Shown: positions 22,804 to 30,380, numbered from the stretch's first letter. The stretch: DNA of 32,918 bases from Chthonomonadaceae bacterium (GCA_025054835.1 JANWZQ010000178.1:1-32918); one strand, 5' to 3'. Numbers and translations: made by a program. Notes: a model not told the origin generated them from the sequence alone.

Positions 22804-23727
22804 ATGAGCGACCGTTTTGACTTCCTTGAGCTCGGAGATCCTCCACCTGCCCCGGCCCCTGCGGAGACAACCCCGTACGAGCCCATCGGGTGGCGCCCCC
22901 TGCGCCTGCGCAGTGTGGAACTGATCGGTGAGCCGGGCAATCGCCCGGGGCAGTTCCGGAACCCGGTAGGCCTCGGGGTGGACCCATGGGGATCGTTGTA
23001 CGTGGTCGATAGCGGCAACCATCGCGTGCAACGGATCACGCCAGCGGGCGATGTGTATCTCTATGGTCGTCCGGGGAGTGCCAGCGGGCAGCTATGGGGG
23101 CCGCAGGCCGTGGCAATACAGCCCGACGGTCAGTTCTTCTTCGTGGCTGATCAGGGCAATCATCGGGTGCTCTGCTTCCGGGTGACGGATGGCACGCCGT
23201 ACGGATTTCTGCGCGAGTGCGGGACGCCGTTCCGGAGCCCTTCCGGGGTGGCTTTCGATGTGGAAGGGATGCTCTGGATTGCGGATACGGGCAACGCGCG
23301 CCTGCTGCGTTTTGACCCCTACGCGAGTCGCTTCATCGGGGGATTCGATCGCCGGGCGGGCGTGATGCGCCCGATTGCGGTCGCCTGCGACACCACCGGC
23401 ACGGTGTATGTGACTGATGGCGTGGCGGCGGACGTGACGCGCTATACGGTTACCGGGCAGCGGCTCGGGGCGCTCGGGGCGTTGCGCCGGCTCGCCGGGC
23501 CTGTGCAGTGCGCGGTGGATGCGCAGGGACGGGTGTACGTGGCGGAGGCCGGTGCGAACCGGTTGCATGTGTTCGACGCGCAGGGGATGTCTCTGGCTAC
23601 GTTTGACGCGCCAAGCACGCGCCTTGGCCCTCTGAAAGCGCCCTGTGGCGTTGCGCTTGGCCCGTACGGGGAGATCTACGTGGCCGACACGCAGAACCAT
23701 CGTGTGGTGCGCGTGGCGTGGGAATGA
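22804..23727 (+). CDS. NHL-repeat beta-propeller protein
   Basis: A 307-residue protein made mostly of NHL repeats, expected to fold as a six-bladed propeller. Each blade carries a pattern like NPVGLGVDPWGSLYVVDSGN then HRVQRI. Similar copies appear as VAIQPDGQFFFVADQGNHRV, VAFDVEGMLWIADTGNARLL, VACDTTGTVYVTDGVAADV, VAVDAQGRVYVAEAGANRL-like and VALGPYGEIYVADTQNHRVV. The last repeats are more divergent. The N-terminus (1-35) is Pro/Ala-rich and has no signal peptide, unlike many exported NHL proteins, so it is probably cytoplasmic. NHL propellers bind proteins, RNA or sugars; no activity can be assigned. It lies 15 bp after the AAA ATPase gene with no clear Shine-Dalgarno, suggesting coupled translation. 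Confidence 0.88.
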   Translation: MSDRFDFLELGDPPPAPAPAETTPYEPIGWRPLRLRSVELIGEPGNRPGQFRNPVGLGVDPWGSLYVVDSGNHRVQRITPAGDVYLYGRPGSASGQLWGPQAVAIQPDGQFFFVADQGNHRVLCFRVTDGTPYGFLRECGTPFRSPSGVAFDVEGMLWIADTGNARLLRFDPYASRFIGGFDRRAGVMRPIAVACDTTGTVYVTDGVAADVTRYTVTGQRLGALGALRRLAGPVQCAVDAQGRVYVAEAGANRLHVFDAQGMSLATFDAPSTRLGPLKAPCGVALGPYGEIYVADTQNHRVVRVAWE

Positions 23728-23736
23728 TCAGGCAGC

Positions 23737-24660
23737 TCACTCCCCGGCTACCTCCTCGAAGGCGTCGGCGAGACGGGCGAACTCTTCCAGCGAGAGCGTC
23801 TCTCCGCGGCGGTTGCCATCGATCCTCGCGTGTGCCAGTATCCGGAGCGCGCGCGCACGATCTTCCATCCCGATGCCCAGCCCGAAGGAGGCCGGAGCCC
23901 GGATCAGAGCGTTCAGGAGAGTCTTGCGGCGCTGACCGAATGCGGCGCGGATCACGTGAAAGAGGCGCTCCTCGTTCCGTACTGGCACGGTGCCGGGCAC
24001 GACCGGGGTGAGGACCAGGATCGCCGAGTCGACTTCCGGTGCAGGCAGGAAGACGGTGCGGGGTACGAAGCCGGCAATTTCCGCGTGCGTGTGATACTGC
24101 ACGAACAGCGAGAGGGCGCCTCGCGCTTCGGATCCTGCAGAAGCGACGGCCCGTTGGGCGAACTCTTTCTGTACCAGCAGGACAATCTGCCGCAGGCGCG
24201 CTTTCTGTTGCAGGAGGCGTTCGACGATGGGAGTGGTGATATAGTAGGGAATGCTGGCTACCACGACCCCGGGTCGGTCGCCGAAAGCGGTGTCCAGCAA
24301 CGCGGGTAGATCCAGGCGCAGGAAGTCGGCAAACACCAGTGTGACGTTGGGCAATCGCGCTGTGGTAGTGCGGAGCACAGGCTCCAGGTGCCGGTCGATT
24401 TCGACTGTGGTCACCTGTGCGGCCAGCGCGGCCAGTGCGCCGGTGAGGGTGCCCAGTCCACCCCCAATTTCGAGGACCGGATCCTCGTGCGTGAGGTTCG
24501 CCGCCCGAATGATCCGGTCCCGGGTGTTGCGGTCGCACAGGAAATTCTGACCCAACCGCTTTTGCGGTTGCAGACGATAGGCCTGCAACAGCTCGCTGGC
24601 CTGCTTCGGCGAGGTCAGATCCTGTTCTAGTCCAGAATGTGCACGCGCACCTGCTTCCAA
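23737..24660 (-). CDS. rsmA: 16S rRNA dimethyladenosine transferase RsmA (KsgA)
   Basis: RsmA adds two methyl groups from S-adenosylmethionine to each of two adjacent adenines near the 3' end of 16S rRNA during small-subunit assembly. Seen: [10 protein letters not shown] (34-43), motif [14 protein letters not shown] (62-74), TVEIDR for the SAM ribose (85-90), ADFLRLD, motif [15 protein letters not shown] (132-144), and the C-terminal [12 protein letters not shown] with [13 protein letters not shown]. Motif IV normally reads N-[IL]-P-Y; here S136 stands in the Asn position (codon AGC). The start is doubtful. No ATG is near; TTG 24660 overlaps the G5/3D gene by 34 bp, and CTG 24618 would suit the family's N-terminus better. 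It is coupled to the G5/3D gene, as in the Firmicutes yabE-rnmV-ksgA cluster, but rnmV is absent. Confidence 0.93.
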   Translation of the reverse strand: MEAGARAHSGLEQDLTSPKQASELLQAYRLQPQKRLGQNFLCDRNTRDRIIRAANLTHEDPVLEIGGGLGTLTGALAALAAQVTTVEIDRHLEPVLRTTTARLPNVTLVFADFLRLDLPALLDTAFGDRPGVVVASIPYYITTPIVERLLQQKARLRQIVLLVQKEFAQRAVASAGSEARGALSLFVQYHTHAEIAGFVPRTVFLPAPEVDSAILVLTPVVPGTVPVRNEERLFHVIRAAFGQRRKTLLNALIRAPASFGLGIGMEDRARALRILAHARIDGNRRGETLSLEEFARLADAFEEVAGE

Positions 24661-25361
24661 TTTTTGATGTTGATGCGCTTCGTGTCGTGCCGTGTATCTA
24701 CGCCAAGGTCGATGCGGTTGCCTTTGATTGCGCCTCCGGTATCGGCGGCTACCGCATAACCGTATCCTTCGATGTAGAGTCTGGTTCCCAGTGGGATGAA
24801 GTTCGGGTCGACGGCTACGGTCCCGTAACCAGCCATCAGGCCGGTGCGTGTGCGTCCGTTGCCGGAGCCACCACAGTTATACGGGTCGTAGTAGGTGGCG
24901 CGCATGATCAGCACGCGCCGCCCGGAGGCGTAGCCACGGCGGGACGCGTACTTGCCGCGTGCAGGGGGTGTGACGCCCTGCTCCACAATCTCCGGTTGCG
25001 GCTTCCTCAGGATCCGCGTGGAGACTGCTTCGCGGCGCAGTTCGATGCCGTCCGCGCGCAGAAAAACCCGATACTTCGTCTCCTTCTCCCCGTTGGCTCC
25101 ATGTTGTAGGACTCGACTGGCGCCGCTCCGCAACTGCGTTGTGGTCTTCCTCAGGATGGGAAAAGGAATTGGCTCACGCTGCACAAGCGTTTTCACTGCC
25201 GGAACTTCGGTGACGGCCACCCCGGTCTCCGGGCCTGTGCTGCGCTTTCTGTCAGGTTCCTGTGGCGCACCGTGCAGCCGGGCCTGGCTGATGGCCAGCA
25301 ACCCGAGGGCGCTTAACCCGGCGATCAGGGCCACAGGACGGCCAGCAGTGTTCAAGGACAC
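24627..25361 (-). CDS. G5 and 3D domain cell-wall protein (YabE/RpfB-like)
   Basis: A 244-residue exported or membrane-anchored protein. An N-terminal hydrophobic segment (about 9-27) is followed by a G5 domain (about 53-130, with [20 protein letters not shown] and [19 protein letters not shown]). The C-terminal 3D domain (about 150-244) has the three aspartates D185, D207 and D218 in [24 protein letters not shown] and RIDLGVD. 3D domains are related to the lytic transglycosylase MltA core, so a role in cutting or remodelling peptidoglycan is likely. The GTG start is supported by AAAGGAGG about 8 nt upstream. It overlaps the rsmA frame at its 3' end. Its long leader may hold regulation. Firmicutes keep similar proteins next to ksgA. 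Confidence 0.9.
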   Translation of the reverse strand: MSLNTAGRPVALIAGLSALGLLAISQARLHGAPQEPDRKRSTGPETGVAVTEVPAVKTLVQREPIPFPILRKTTTQLRSGASRVLQHGANGEKETKYRVFLRADGIELRREAVSTRILRKPQPEIVEQGVTPPARGKYASRRGYASGRRVLIMRATYYDPYNCGGSGNGRTRTGLMAGYGTVAVDPNFIPLGTRLYIEGYGYAVAADTGGAIKGNRIDLGVDTRHDTKRINIKNWKQVRVHILD

Positions 25362-25589
25362 GTGAGGGCCCTCCTTTCCGTTCTGTTGTCAGACACCACG
25401 GCGAATGCCTTGCGGTGGAACCTCCTTGCTACGATTGAGATGCGGCCAGCGATCGGCGGACGCCCTCCGTATCCGGGGAGGGGCGCCGCTGTGAGAACTC
25501 CGCGCCTGCCAGTTGGAGCAGACGTTGAGGAAGGGGCTACCAGCCCGTAGAGCCAACCGACGCAGAGTGTGACACATTCCGTACCACGT
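25362..25589 (-). promoter_or_regulatory. Long, possibly structured leader of the G5/3D gene
   Basis: Most of the 444-bp gap between the G5/3D gene and the divergent gene at 25806 holds no protein gene. On the minus strand there is room for a leader of about 200 nt. It has imperfect hairpins, for example CCACCGC against GCCGTGG around 25397-25419 and a GC-rich pair around 25460-25490. c-di-AMP (ydaO) riboswitches often control genes of this kind, but I do not find that riboswitch's conserved core. The rest of the gap (25613-25805) is AT-richer, and I see nothing more in it. Confidence 0.3.
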
Positions 25590-25612
25590 TGTCAATGTGA
25601 GAGTTATTGACA
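25590..25612. promoter_or_regulatory. Inverted repeat with back-to-back TTGACA boxes
   Basis: TGTCAAT (25590-25596) and ATTGACA (25606-25612) are perfect inverted copies 9 bp apart, between divergent genes. Each contains a consensus -35 hexamer facing its own gene. Convincing -10 boxes are lacking on both sides, so it may be an operator rather than two promoters. Confidence 0.4.
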
Positions 25613-25805
25613 GAAATCGCTAATCTGCGTTTTTGAGTGAGAATGGCTTCCTGTGAATGCCAGAACGGGATGGATAAAAAGATCGCAGAAAATGCAAAAA
25701 AGTTTTCCGGAAATGGCAACAAAGATCTACTTATTCTACTGGAATGGCTCCGGAGGTCAGCGGTCCGTGGGGCCCGATTTCCGGAGCGGGGAACAGGAGG
25801 AGAAC

Positions 25806-26462
25806 ATGAAGAAGGAATTCATCGTGGAGCGACAGGGTCGGCATTTTGTGCTGTACGCGGGCTTGCTGGCCGAGGCGCACGCACAGGGATTGCAGGCGAT
25901 CCGGACGGAGTTGCTGCAGGTGCCCTCCGGGGAGAACCAGCAGGTGGCGATCTGTCGCGCCGAGGTGGTGATGGCGCGCGATGGACAGGAGCGGGTATTC
26001 ACGGGCATCGGGGATGCAGCGCCCAACAACGTGGCCCCGGCGATGCAGACCTGCCTGATCCGCATGGCAGAGACCCGGGCGAAAGCGCGGGCGTTGCGGG
26101 ACGCGGTGAACGTGGGTGTTGCGGCCCTGGAAGAGCTCGGGGAGGCGGATGCGCTGGATGGTGCTCCGGAGCGGGGCTACGCGTTGATCGACCGCCGATC
26201 GCGGGCAAGCCGTACAGCCACAGCGGAACCGCGCACTCCCGTATCACCGCCGGCTCCAAGCCCCTCTGACCGGATCACGGAGCAGCAGCAGGCGGCGATC
26301 CGCAACCTGTGCAAGCGGCATCACCGCACAGTGGAGGCCGTACTGGAGGAGCGGTACCGGACGAAGGACCTGACAGCGCTCACCCAGGCGCAGGCCAGTG
26401 AGTTGATCCGGGCCCTGAACCAGACGGGGAGCGCGCCTGCAGCGATGGCGGATCGGTCTTAA
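25806..26462 (+). CDS. Possible Rad52/ERF-like single-strand DNA annealing protein
   Basis: A 218-residue protein not recognised with certainty. The N-terminal part (1-112) has FTGIGDAAPNNVAPAMQTCL and RMAETRAKARALRDAVNVGV. Phage and bacterial Rad52, ERF and related annealing proteins carry a similar 'GxGDA...AETRAKARALR' stretch. A Pro/Ser/Thr-rich linker follows (about 130-155). The C-terminal module (about 156-207) reads ITEQQQAAIRNLCKRHH and later LTQAQASELIRALNQ. This resembles the small tail domain often attached to such recombination proteins. No signal peptide or membrane segment is seen. The start at 25806 has AGGAGG 6 nt upstream; the longer in-frame N-terminus from 25653 is not protein-like. 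It stands alone, with no phage genes around. Its stop shares TTAA with the converging GT2 gene. Confidence 0.7.
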   Translation: MKKEFIVERQGRHFVLYAGLLAEAHAQGLQAIRTELLQVPSGENQQVAICRAEVVMARDGQERVFTGIGDAAPNNVAPAMQTCLIRMAETRAKARALRDAVNVGVAALEELGEADALDGAPERGYALIDRRSRASRTATAEPRTPVSPPAPSPSDRITEQQQAAIRNLCKRHHRTVEAVLEERYRTKDLTALTQAQASELIRALNQTGSAPAAMADRS

Positions 26463-27334
26463 CGCATGCGCAGGCGCCGCAGGAGACGCTTAACTCGGGC
26501 GCCGACCTGCACCAGCGCGTTCTTCACCAGCCCGATGAGCATGGTCGGGAGGAAGGCCAGCGGGTGCAGGGGCGTTCCGGTCTTGCGATAATAGGTGAGC
26601 CCGCTGAGCAGCAGGCGGTTGGACATGGCCCATACTCTCTGGCGTACGCTGCCCATGTGGTGGTGCGTGACCTGCGCGGTGGGCACATACATCACACGAA
26701 AACCAGCGCGTTTGATCCGCCAGCACCACTCAACCTCCTCGTAGAACATGAAGAAGTCCTCACTGAGCAGGCCGACTTTCTCCATGGCCTCACGGCGTAC
26801 CATGAGGCAGGCACCCATGACGAAGTCGACCTCTGCTTCCTGATCGAAATCGCTTCTTCCGAACTCGATCCGTTGCTCGAAGGCCGTGGGGTGCAGGCGC
26901 CAGAGGCCGGTGACAGCCAGGAAGTCACGCCATGGCGAGGGGAAGAGGCGGCCATTGTGCTGAAGTGAGCCATCGGAGTTACGCAGCTGTGGCCCGATAG
27001 CTCCCACATCGGGATGGGTATCCAGATACCGGACGAGACAGGTGAGCGCGCCCGGGTGGCACTCGGTGTCGGGATTGAGCAGGAGCAGGTAGCGTCCGGT
27101 AGCCCGGCGCAGAGCCTGATTGTTGGCGCGGGTGAAGCCTGCGTTGTGGGTGTTGGCAATGAGGTGGACGTGCGGGAAGGTGCTGGCGACCATGGCGGCG
27201 CTGCCGTCCCGGGAGGCATTGTCTACGACAAATGTCTCATATTGCAGCCCCGATGCAGCCTCTGGCAGGGTCTGCAGGCACGCACGCAGCATCTCTCGCG
27301 GATTATAGTTGACAATGATGACGGACAGATCCAT
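26459..27334 (-). CDS. GT2 glycosyltransferase, rhamnosyltransferase-like
   Basis: A 291-residue inverting glycosyltransferase (GT2, GT-A fold) of the type often annotated as rhamnosyltransferase in surface-polysaccharide synthesis. Seen: DLSVIIVNYNPREMLRACL at the start, VVDNASRDGS (36-45), NAGFTRANNQALR, and the metal-site stretch LLLLNPDTE. FVMGACLMVRREAMEKVGLL and FFMFYEEVEWCWRIKRAGF are also present, with the ED-type catalytic region represented by EEVEW. A basic, partly amphipathic C-terminus (ARVKRLLRRLRMR) may touch the membrane. No Shine-Dalgarno is seen. Its ATG lies only 23 bp from the divergent peroxiredoxin-like start. The stop codon overlaps that of the gene at 25806 within TTAA. 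Donor and acceptor are unknown. Confidence 0.92.
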   Translation of the reverse strand: MDLSVIIVNYNPREMLRACLQTLPEAASGLQYETFVVDNASRDGSAAMVASTFPHVHLIANTHNAGFTRANNQALRRATGRYLLLLNPDTECHPGALTCLVRYLDTHPDVGAIGPQLRNSDGSLQHNGRLFPSPWRDFLAVTGLWRLHPTAFEQRIEFGRSDFDQEAEVDFVMGACLMVRREAMEKVGLLSEDFFMFYEEVEWCWRIKRAGFRVMYVPTAQVTHHHMGSVRQRVWAMSNRLLLSGLTYYRKTGTPLHPLAFLPTMLIGLVKNALVQVGARVKRLLRRLRMR

Positions 27335-27357
27335 GTGGACAGCGGGAGGTTTTGACT

Positions 27358-27933
27358 ATGACATCGGCAATGACACGTTCGGAGGCAGGACCGCAGGTCG
27401 GCGATCTGGCTCCGGATGTGACGGTCCGGCGCGAGGACGGCAGTCCAATCACGCTCTCGCAGCTGTGGCAGAACGGCCCGGTAGTTCTGGTCTTCCTGCG
27501 TCATCTGGGGTGTACGTTCTGCCGGGAGCACATTGCGCAGTTGCGTCAGGATGAGGCGCGTTTCCGGGAGCTGGGCGCGACCATTGCGTTGATCTCTCTG
27601 GGCTCGCCGGAGGCCACGGCGGAGTTCTGTGCGACGCGCGCTCCCGAGGACATCTTTGTGTGCCTGAGCGACCCGGAGAAGCAGGCGTACCGGGCGTTCG
27701 GGTTGCGCCGGGCGGAGATCGGGGAATTACTGGCGCCGCATCTGTGGGCGCGCGGATTGCAGAACATGCTCCATGGTCACTTCGCTGGTATGCCCAAGGG
27801 CGATGTGTATCAGCTGCCCGGCGTGTTCATTGTGGATCGCGCAGGGGTGGTGCGGTACGCACACCGGCATCGGGATGCCGCAGATAATCCTCCGAACTTC
27901 GAGTTGCTGGATGTTCTGGGGGCGCTCCCCTGA
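27358..27933 (+). CDS. Peroxiredoxin-like (AhpC/TSA_2 family) protein
   Basis: A 191-residue thioredoxin-fold protein of the AhpC/TSA_2 (PRXL2-like) group. It has GPQVGDLAPDVTVRREDGSP (11-30), then VFLRHLGCTFCREHIAQLR with a CxxC pair at C52 and C55. The C-terminal QLPGVFIVDRAGVVRYAH is the usual redoxin strand. Classical peroxiredoxins have PxxxTxxC; here the active site is RHLGCTFC, so peroxide reduction is possible but thiol-disulfide exchange is equally likely. No signal peptide is seen, so it is cytoplasmic. ATG 27358 is supported by GGGAGG 8 nt upstream. It is divergent from the GT2 gene and followed by the convergent acyl-CoA synthetase gene. Confidence 0.88.
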   Translation: MTSAMTRSEAGPQVGDLAPDVTVRREDGSPITLSQLWQNGPVVLVFLRHLGCTFCREHIAQLRQDEARFRELGATIALISLGSPEATAEFCATRAPEDIFVCLSDPEKQAYRAFGLRRAEIGELLAPHLWARGLQNMLHGHFAGMPKGDVYQLPGVFIVDRAGVVRYAHRHRDAADNPPNFELLDVLGALP

Positions 27934-27965
27934 GTGTCATGTGGAGGGGCTCCTCTGTATCCGCG

Positions 27966-29780
27966 CTAGCTCCGGGTCATGGTGGCGATCAGGTCAGCGT
28001 ATTTGCGCGCGACGAAATGGCGCTTCACTTTCAGGGTGGGCGTCAGTTCTCCTCCTTCGATGCTGAATGGTTGTTCAATCAGGCGGAACCGCCGGATCTT
28101 CTCGTAGTCGGCCAGATGGGGGGTCAGGCGGTCGATCTCGCTGCGGTAGAGCCGGTACACCTCGGGGTGCTCCAGAAGCTCCGGGGTGTTCTGTGACGGC
28201 ACATCGTGCTGTTCGGCCCATGCGCGCAGGGCGTCGAGGGCAGGAACCAGCAGTGCCATGACGGTGGCCTGCCGGTCGCCCAGGAGGACAGCTTCGGCGA
28301 TGTAGGGGCTGTGTTTGAGCGCGATTTCGATGGCCTGCGGAGCAACCTTTTTGCCGTTGGTGAGCACGATCAGGTCTTTCTTGCGATCGGTGATGCGCAG
28401 GTAGCCGTCCGGCGAGAGTTCGCCGATGTCGCCGGTATGGAACCACCCCTCCGCATCGATGGCTTCCGCGGTGTCCTCCGGTCGGTTCAGATAGCCTTTC
28501 ATCAGGCCCTGTCCGCGCATCAGGATCTCGCCATCCGGAGCGATTTTGACTTCGACCTGGCGCAATTTGAGGCCGACAGTGCCGGGGCGCTGTCGGCCGG
28601 GCCGGTTGACGAACATGATGCCGGCCTCGGAGAGCCCGTAGCCTTCCAGCATCTGCACCCCGATGGAGAGGAAAAAGACGGTGGTCTCCGGGTCGAGAGG
28701 AGCGCCTCCGGAGATGGCGTAGCGCATGCGACCTCCGGTCAGGCGTTGCCGGATTTGCGAGAGCACCAGGCGGTCGGCGAGGGCGAGGCTCATGCGGAGG
28801 ATCGGCCCCGGCTGGCGTCCGCTGGCGCGGAGTTCGACGGCCTTCCGGGCGGTCGCGAGCGCCCACGTGACCAGTTTGCGCTTTTTCTCCGGAGCGCGTG
28901 CCAGCGCCTCGAGGAACTTGCTGTGCATGTTCTCCCAGAGGCGGGGCACGCAGAGCATGACGGTGGGGCGCACGGTGCGGGTGATCTCGTCGGGCAGTGC
29001 GGCGAGTCCCCGGGAGTAGACGATGCAGGCCCCGGCGCGCAGGGGGAGGTAGTATCCGGCGGCGCGCTCGGTGATGTGACTGAGGGGCAGGAAGGAGAGG
29101 AAGATGTCCTGCGGGGTGAGGTCACCGACGGGTTCTTCCATGACGTCGTCCGGGCACTGCAGGAGGTTGTTGTGGGTGAGCATGGCGCCTTTAGGATCGC
29201 CCGTAGTGCCGGAGGTGTAGAGCAGCGTGGCGACGGCATCCGGGTCGACGCTCGCGGCAACCCGATCCAGTTCTTCCTGCGTTCTGCCGCTCTGCTGGCC
29301 GATCGCGGGTAGTTCCGTGAAGGGGATCAGGCCCCGGGCACGGAGCGTTTCCGGGTCCCCTTCCATGGCGATGACGTGTTCCAGGCAGGGCAACTCGTGG
29401 CGGATCTCCTGGATTTTGTCGGCCTGTCTGGCATCGGAAACAATGACGGCGCGTGCGCGGGAGTCTTGCAGGATGTAGCGGATCTGCGGCGCGGGGAGGG
29501 TTGCATAGGGGGCCACGATGCAGATACCGAGCGACTGTGCAGCGAGGTCGGCGATGGCCCATTCCACCCGGTTCTCTGACAACATCGCGAGGGTGTCGCC
29601 GGTTTTGAGCCCGAGCGCATCGAGACCTCTTCGAAAGGCGCGCACGCGTTCGTCCAGTTCTGCATAGGTGTAGTACGTATAGCTACTGGCGTCCGGGGTG
29701 GCTTTGAACCCGACGGCGGGCCGGCTCCCGTGCCGGCGCACGGACTCCTGGAACATGTGGTACAGGGTGCGGCTGGCCAT
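27966..29780 (-). CDS. Long-chain fatty-acid-CoA ligase (AMP-forming)
   Basis: A 604-residue adenylate-forming enzyme of the long-chain acyl-CoA synthetase type (FadD15-like). It activates a fatty acid with ATP to an acyl-AMP and passes it to CoA. Seen: the P-loop-like LLYTSGTTGDPKGAMLTH (about 186-203), SFLPLSHITERAAGYY, ISGGAPLDPETTVFF, LEGYGLSEAG, GWFHTGDIGELSPDGYLRIT, DRKKDLIVLTNGKKVAP, and the C-terminal TPTLKVKR with the catalytic lysine region. ATG 29780 is preferred over 29798 because AAGGAGAAAGG lies directly upstream of it. It stands alone on the minus strand, so chain length and pathway cannot be judged from neighbours. The plus strand of the gene is very G-rich (for example 29041-29100: 31 G, 9 C). 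Confidence 0.93.
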   Translation of the reverse strand: MASRTLYHMFQESVRRHGSRPAVGFKATPDASSYTYYTYAELDERVRAFRRGLDALGLKTGDTLAMLSENRVEWAIADLAAQSLGICIVAPYATLPAPQIRYILQDSRARAVIVSDARQADKIQEIRHELPCLEHVIAMEGDPETLRARGLIPFTELPAIGQQSGRTQEELDRVAASVDPDAVATLLYTSGTTGDPKGAMLTHNNLLQCPDDVMEEPVGDLTPQDIFLSFLPLSHITERAAGYYLPLRAGACIVYSRGLAALPDEITRTVRPTVMLCVPRLWENMHSKFLEALARAPEKKRKLVTWALATARKAVELRASGRQPGPILRMSLALADRLVLSQIRQRLTGGRMRYAISGGAPLDPETTVFFLSIGVQMLEGYGLSEAGIMFVNRPGRQRPGTVGLKLRQVEVKIAPDGEILMRGQGLMKGYLNRPEDTAEAIDAEGWFHTGDIGELSPDGYLRITDRKKDLIVLTNGKKVAPQAIEIALKHSPYIAEAVLLGDRQATVMALLVPALDALRAWAEQHDVPSQNTPELLEHPEVYRLYRSEIDRLTPHLADYEKIRRFRLIEQPFSIEGGELTPTLKVKRHFVARKYADLIATMTRS

Positions 29781-30176
29781 GGTGCCTTTCTCCTTCATCG
29801 TGTGCTATAGCAGGCATCCGGTCGTGCTGCGTCCTTACGATACGGTATACCGGGACGCGTCCGGAAGGGCCAGAAGTCCCATTTTCACGTTCGGTCAGGT
29901 CGGTAATTCCGTGGGACTGTGCCCTGCTGGCGTTGCACTGGTCTGGCTTCTGCTGTTCTACGATCCTGTCCGGGGGCGGGATCGTTGCAGACTTCAGCAG
30001 GCTTGCCCCGGGAGGGTTTCCGGATGTGCAGTGCCTTCTCGGAAGCGATACGGACATGAGCCCGTTCCGCGTTCCGTCGGTCCGATTTTCGGGGCGCGCC
30101 GGGATGATTTTCTCCTGTGGTTCTTCCGGGGGTGAGGTGATGCCGGCGCAGGAGAGCCGGTGATCGGTATGGAAAG
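29781..30176. other. Intergenic gap without a recognisable gene
   Basis: Nearly 400 bp between the acyl-CoA synthetase gene and the tRNA terminator. Open frames here are short, Arg/Pro/Ser-rich and lack ribosome binding sites. Upstream of the synthetase there are weak -10-like boxes (TATAGC, TATCGT on the minus strand) but no proper -35. I looked for tmRNA, RNase P, SRP RNA and common riboswitch cores and saw none. Confidence 0.5.
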
Positions 30177-30229
30177 CAAACAAAAGCGCCTGTTACTTCC
30201 GAATACAGGAGGGTTCGGACTTACAGGCG
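30177..30229 (-). terminator. Intrinsic terminator after tRNA-Thr
   Basis: On the minus strand, 10 nt after the tRNA end, CGCCTGT pairs with ACAGGCG (30223-30229 with 30187-30193). An inner CCGAA/TTCGG stem lies above a small internal loop. The T-rich tract CTTTTGTTTG follows (30186-30177). Confidence 0.75.
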
Positions 30230-30238
30230 GGTGTGTGA

Positions 30239-30310
30239 AGCCGACGGTCGGATTCGAACCGACGGCCTGCGGTTTACGAAACCGCTGCTCTACCGCTGAG
30301 CCACGTCGGC
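30239..30310 (-). tRNA. trnT: tRNA-Thr, anticodon CGU (reads ACG)
   Basis: The 72-nt minus-strand sequence folds as a full cloverleaf. It has a 7-bp acceptor stem GCCGACG/CGTCGGC, a D-arm GCTC-AGCGGTA-GAGC, an anticodon stem GCGGT/ACCGC with loop TTCGTAA (anticodon CGT), a 5-nt variable loop, and a T-arm GTCGG-TTCGAAT-CCGAC. The discriminator base is U, and the 3' CCA is not encoded. It has a strong promoter (30332-30361) and its own terminator, so it is a single-gene unit. A GGTGCC-AGATG-GGCACC hairpin lies at 30312-30328, in the 5' leader between promoter and tRNA. Confidence 0.97.
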
Positions 30311-30331
30311 AGGTGCCAGATGGGCACCCTT

Positions 30332-30361
30332 ATTATGGAGGCAGTTTCCAGATTCTGTCAA
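30332..30361 (-). promoter_or_regulatory. Sigma70-type promoter of tRNA-Thr
   Basis: On the minus strand a perfect TTGACA (30361-30356) and CATAAT (30337-30332) with an 18-bp spacer, 22 bp before the tRNA 5' end. Confidence 0.9.
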
Positions 30362-30380
30362 GAGGTTCCGGTGCATTTGC

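Noticed and set aside
25362-25600. A ydaO (c-di-AMP) riboswitch upstream of the G5/3D gene
   Set aside because: Gene context suits it, but the conserved core sequences could not be placed; kept only as a leader candidate.
29861-29873. CCGGAAGGGCCAG resembling the conserved loop of SRP RNA
   Set aside because: The flanking strands do not form the SRP helix 8 and the partner loop is missing.
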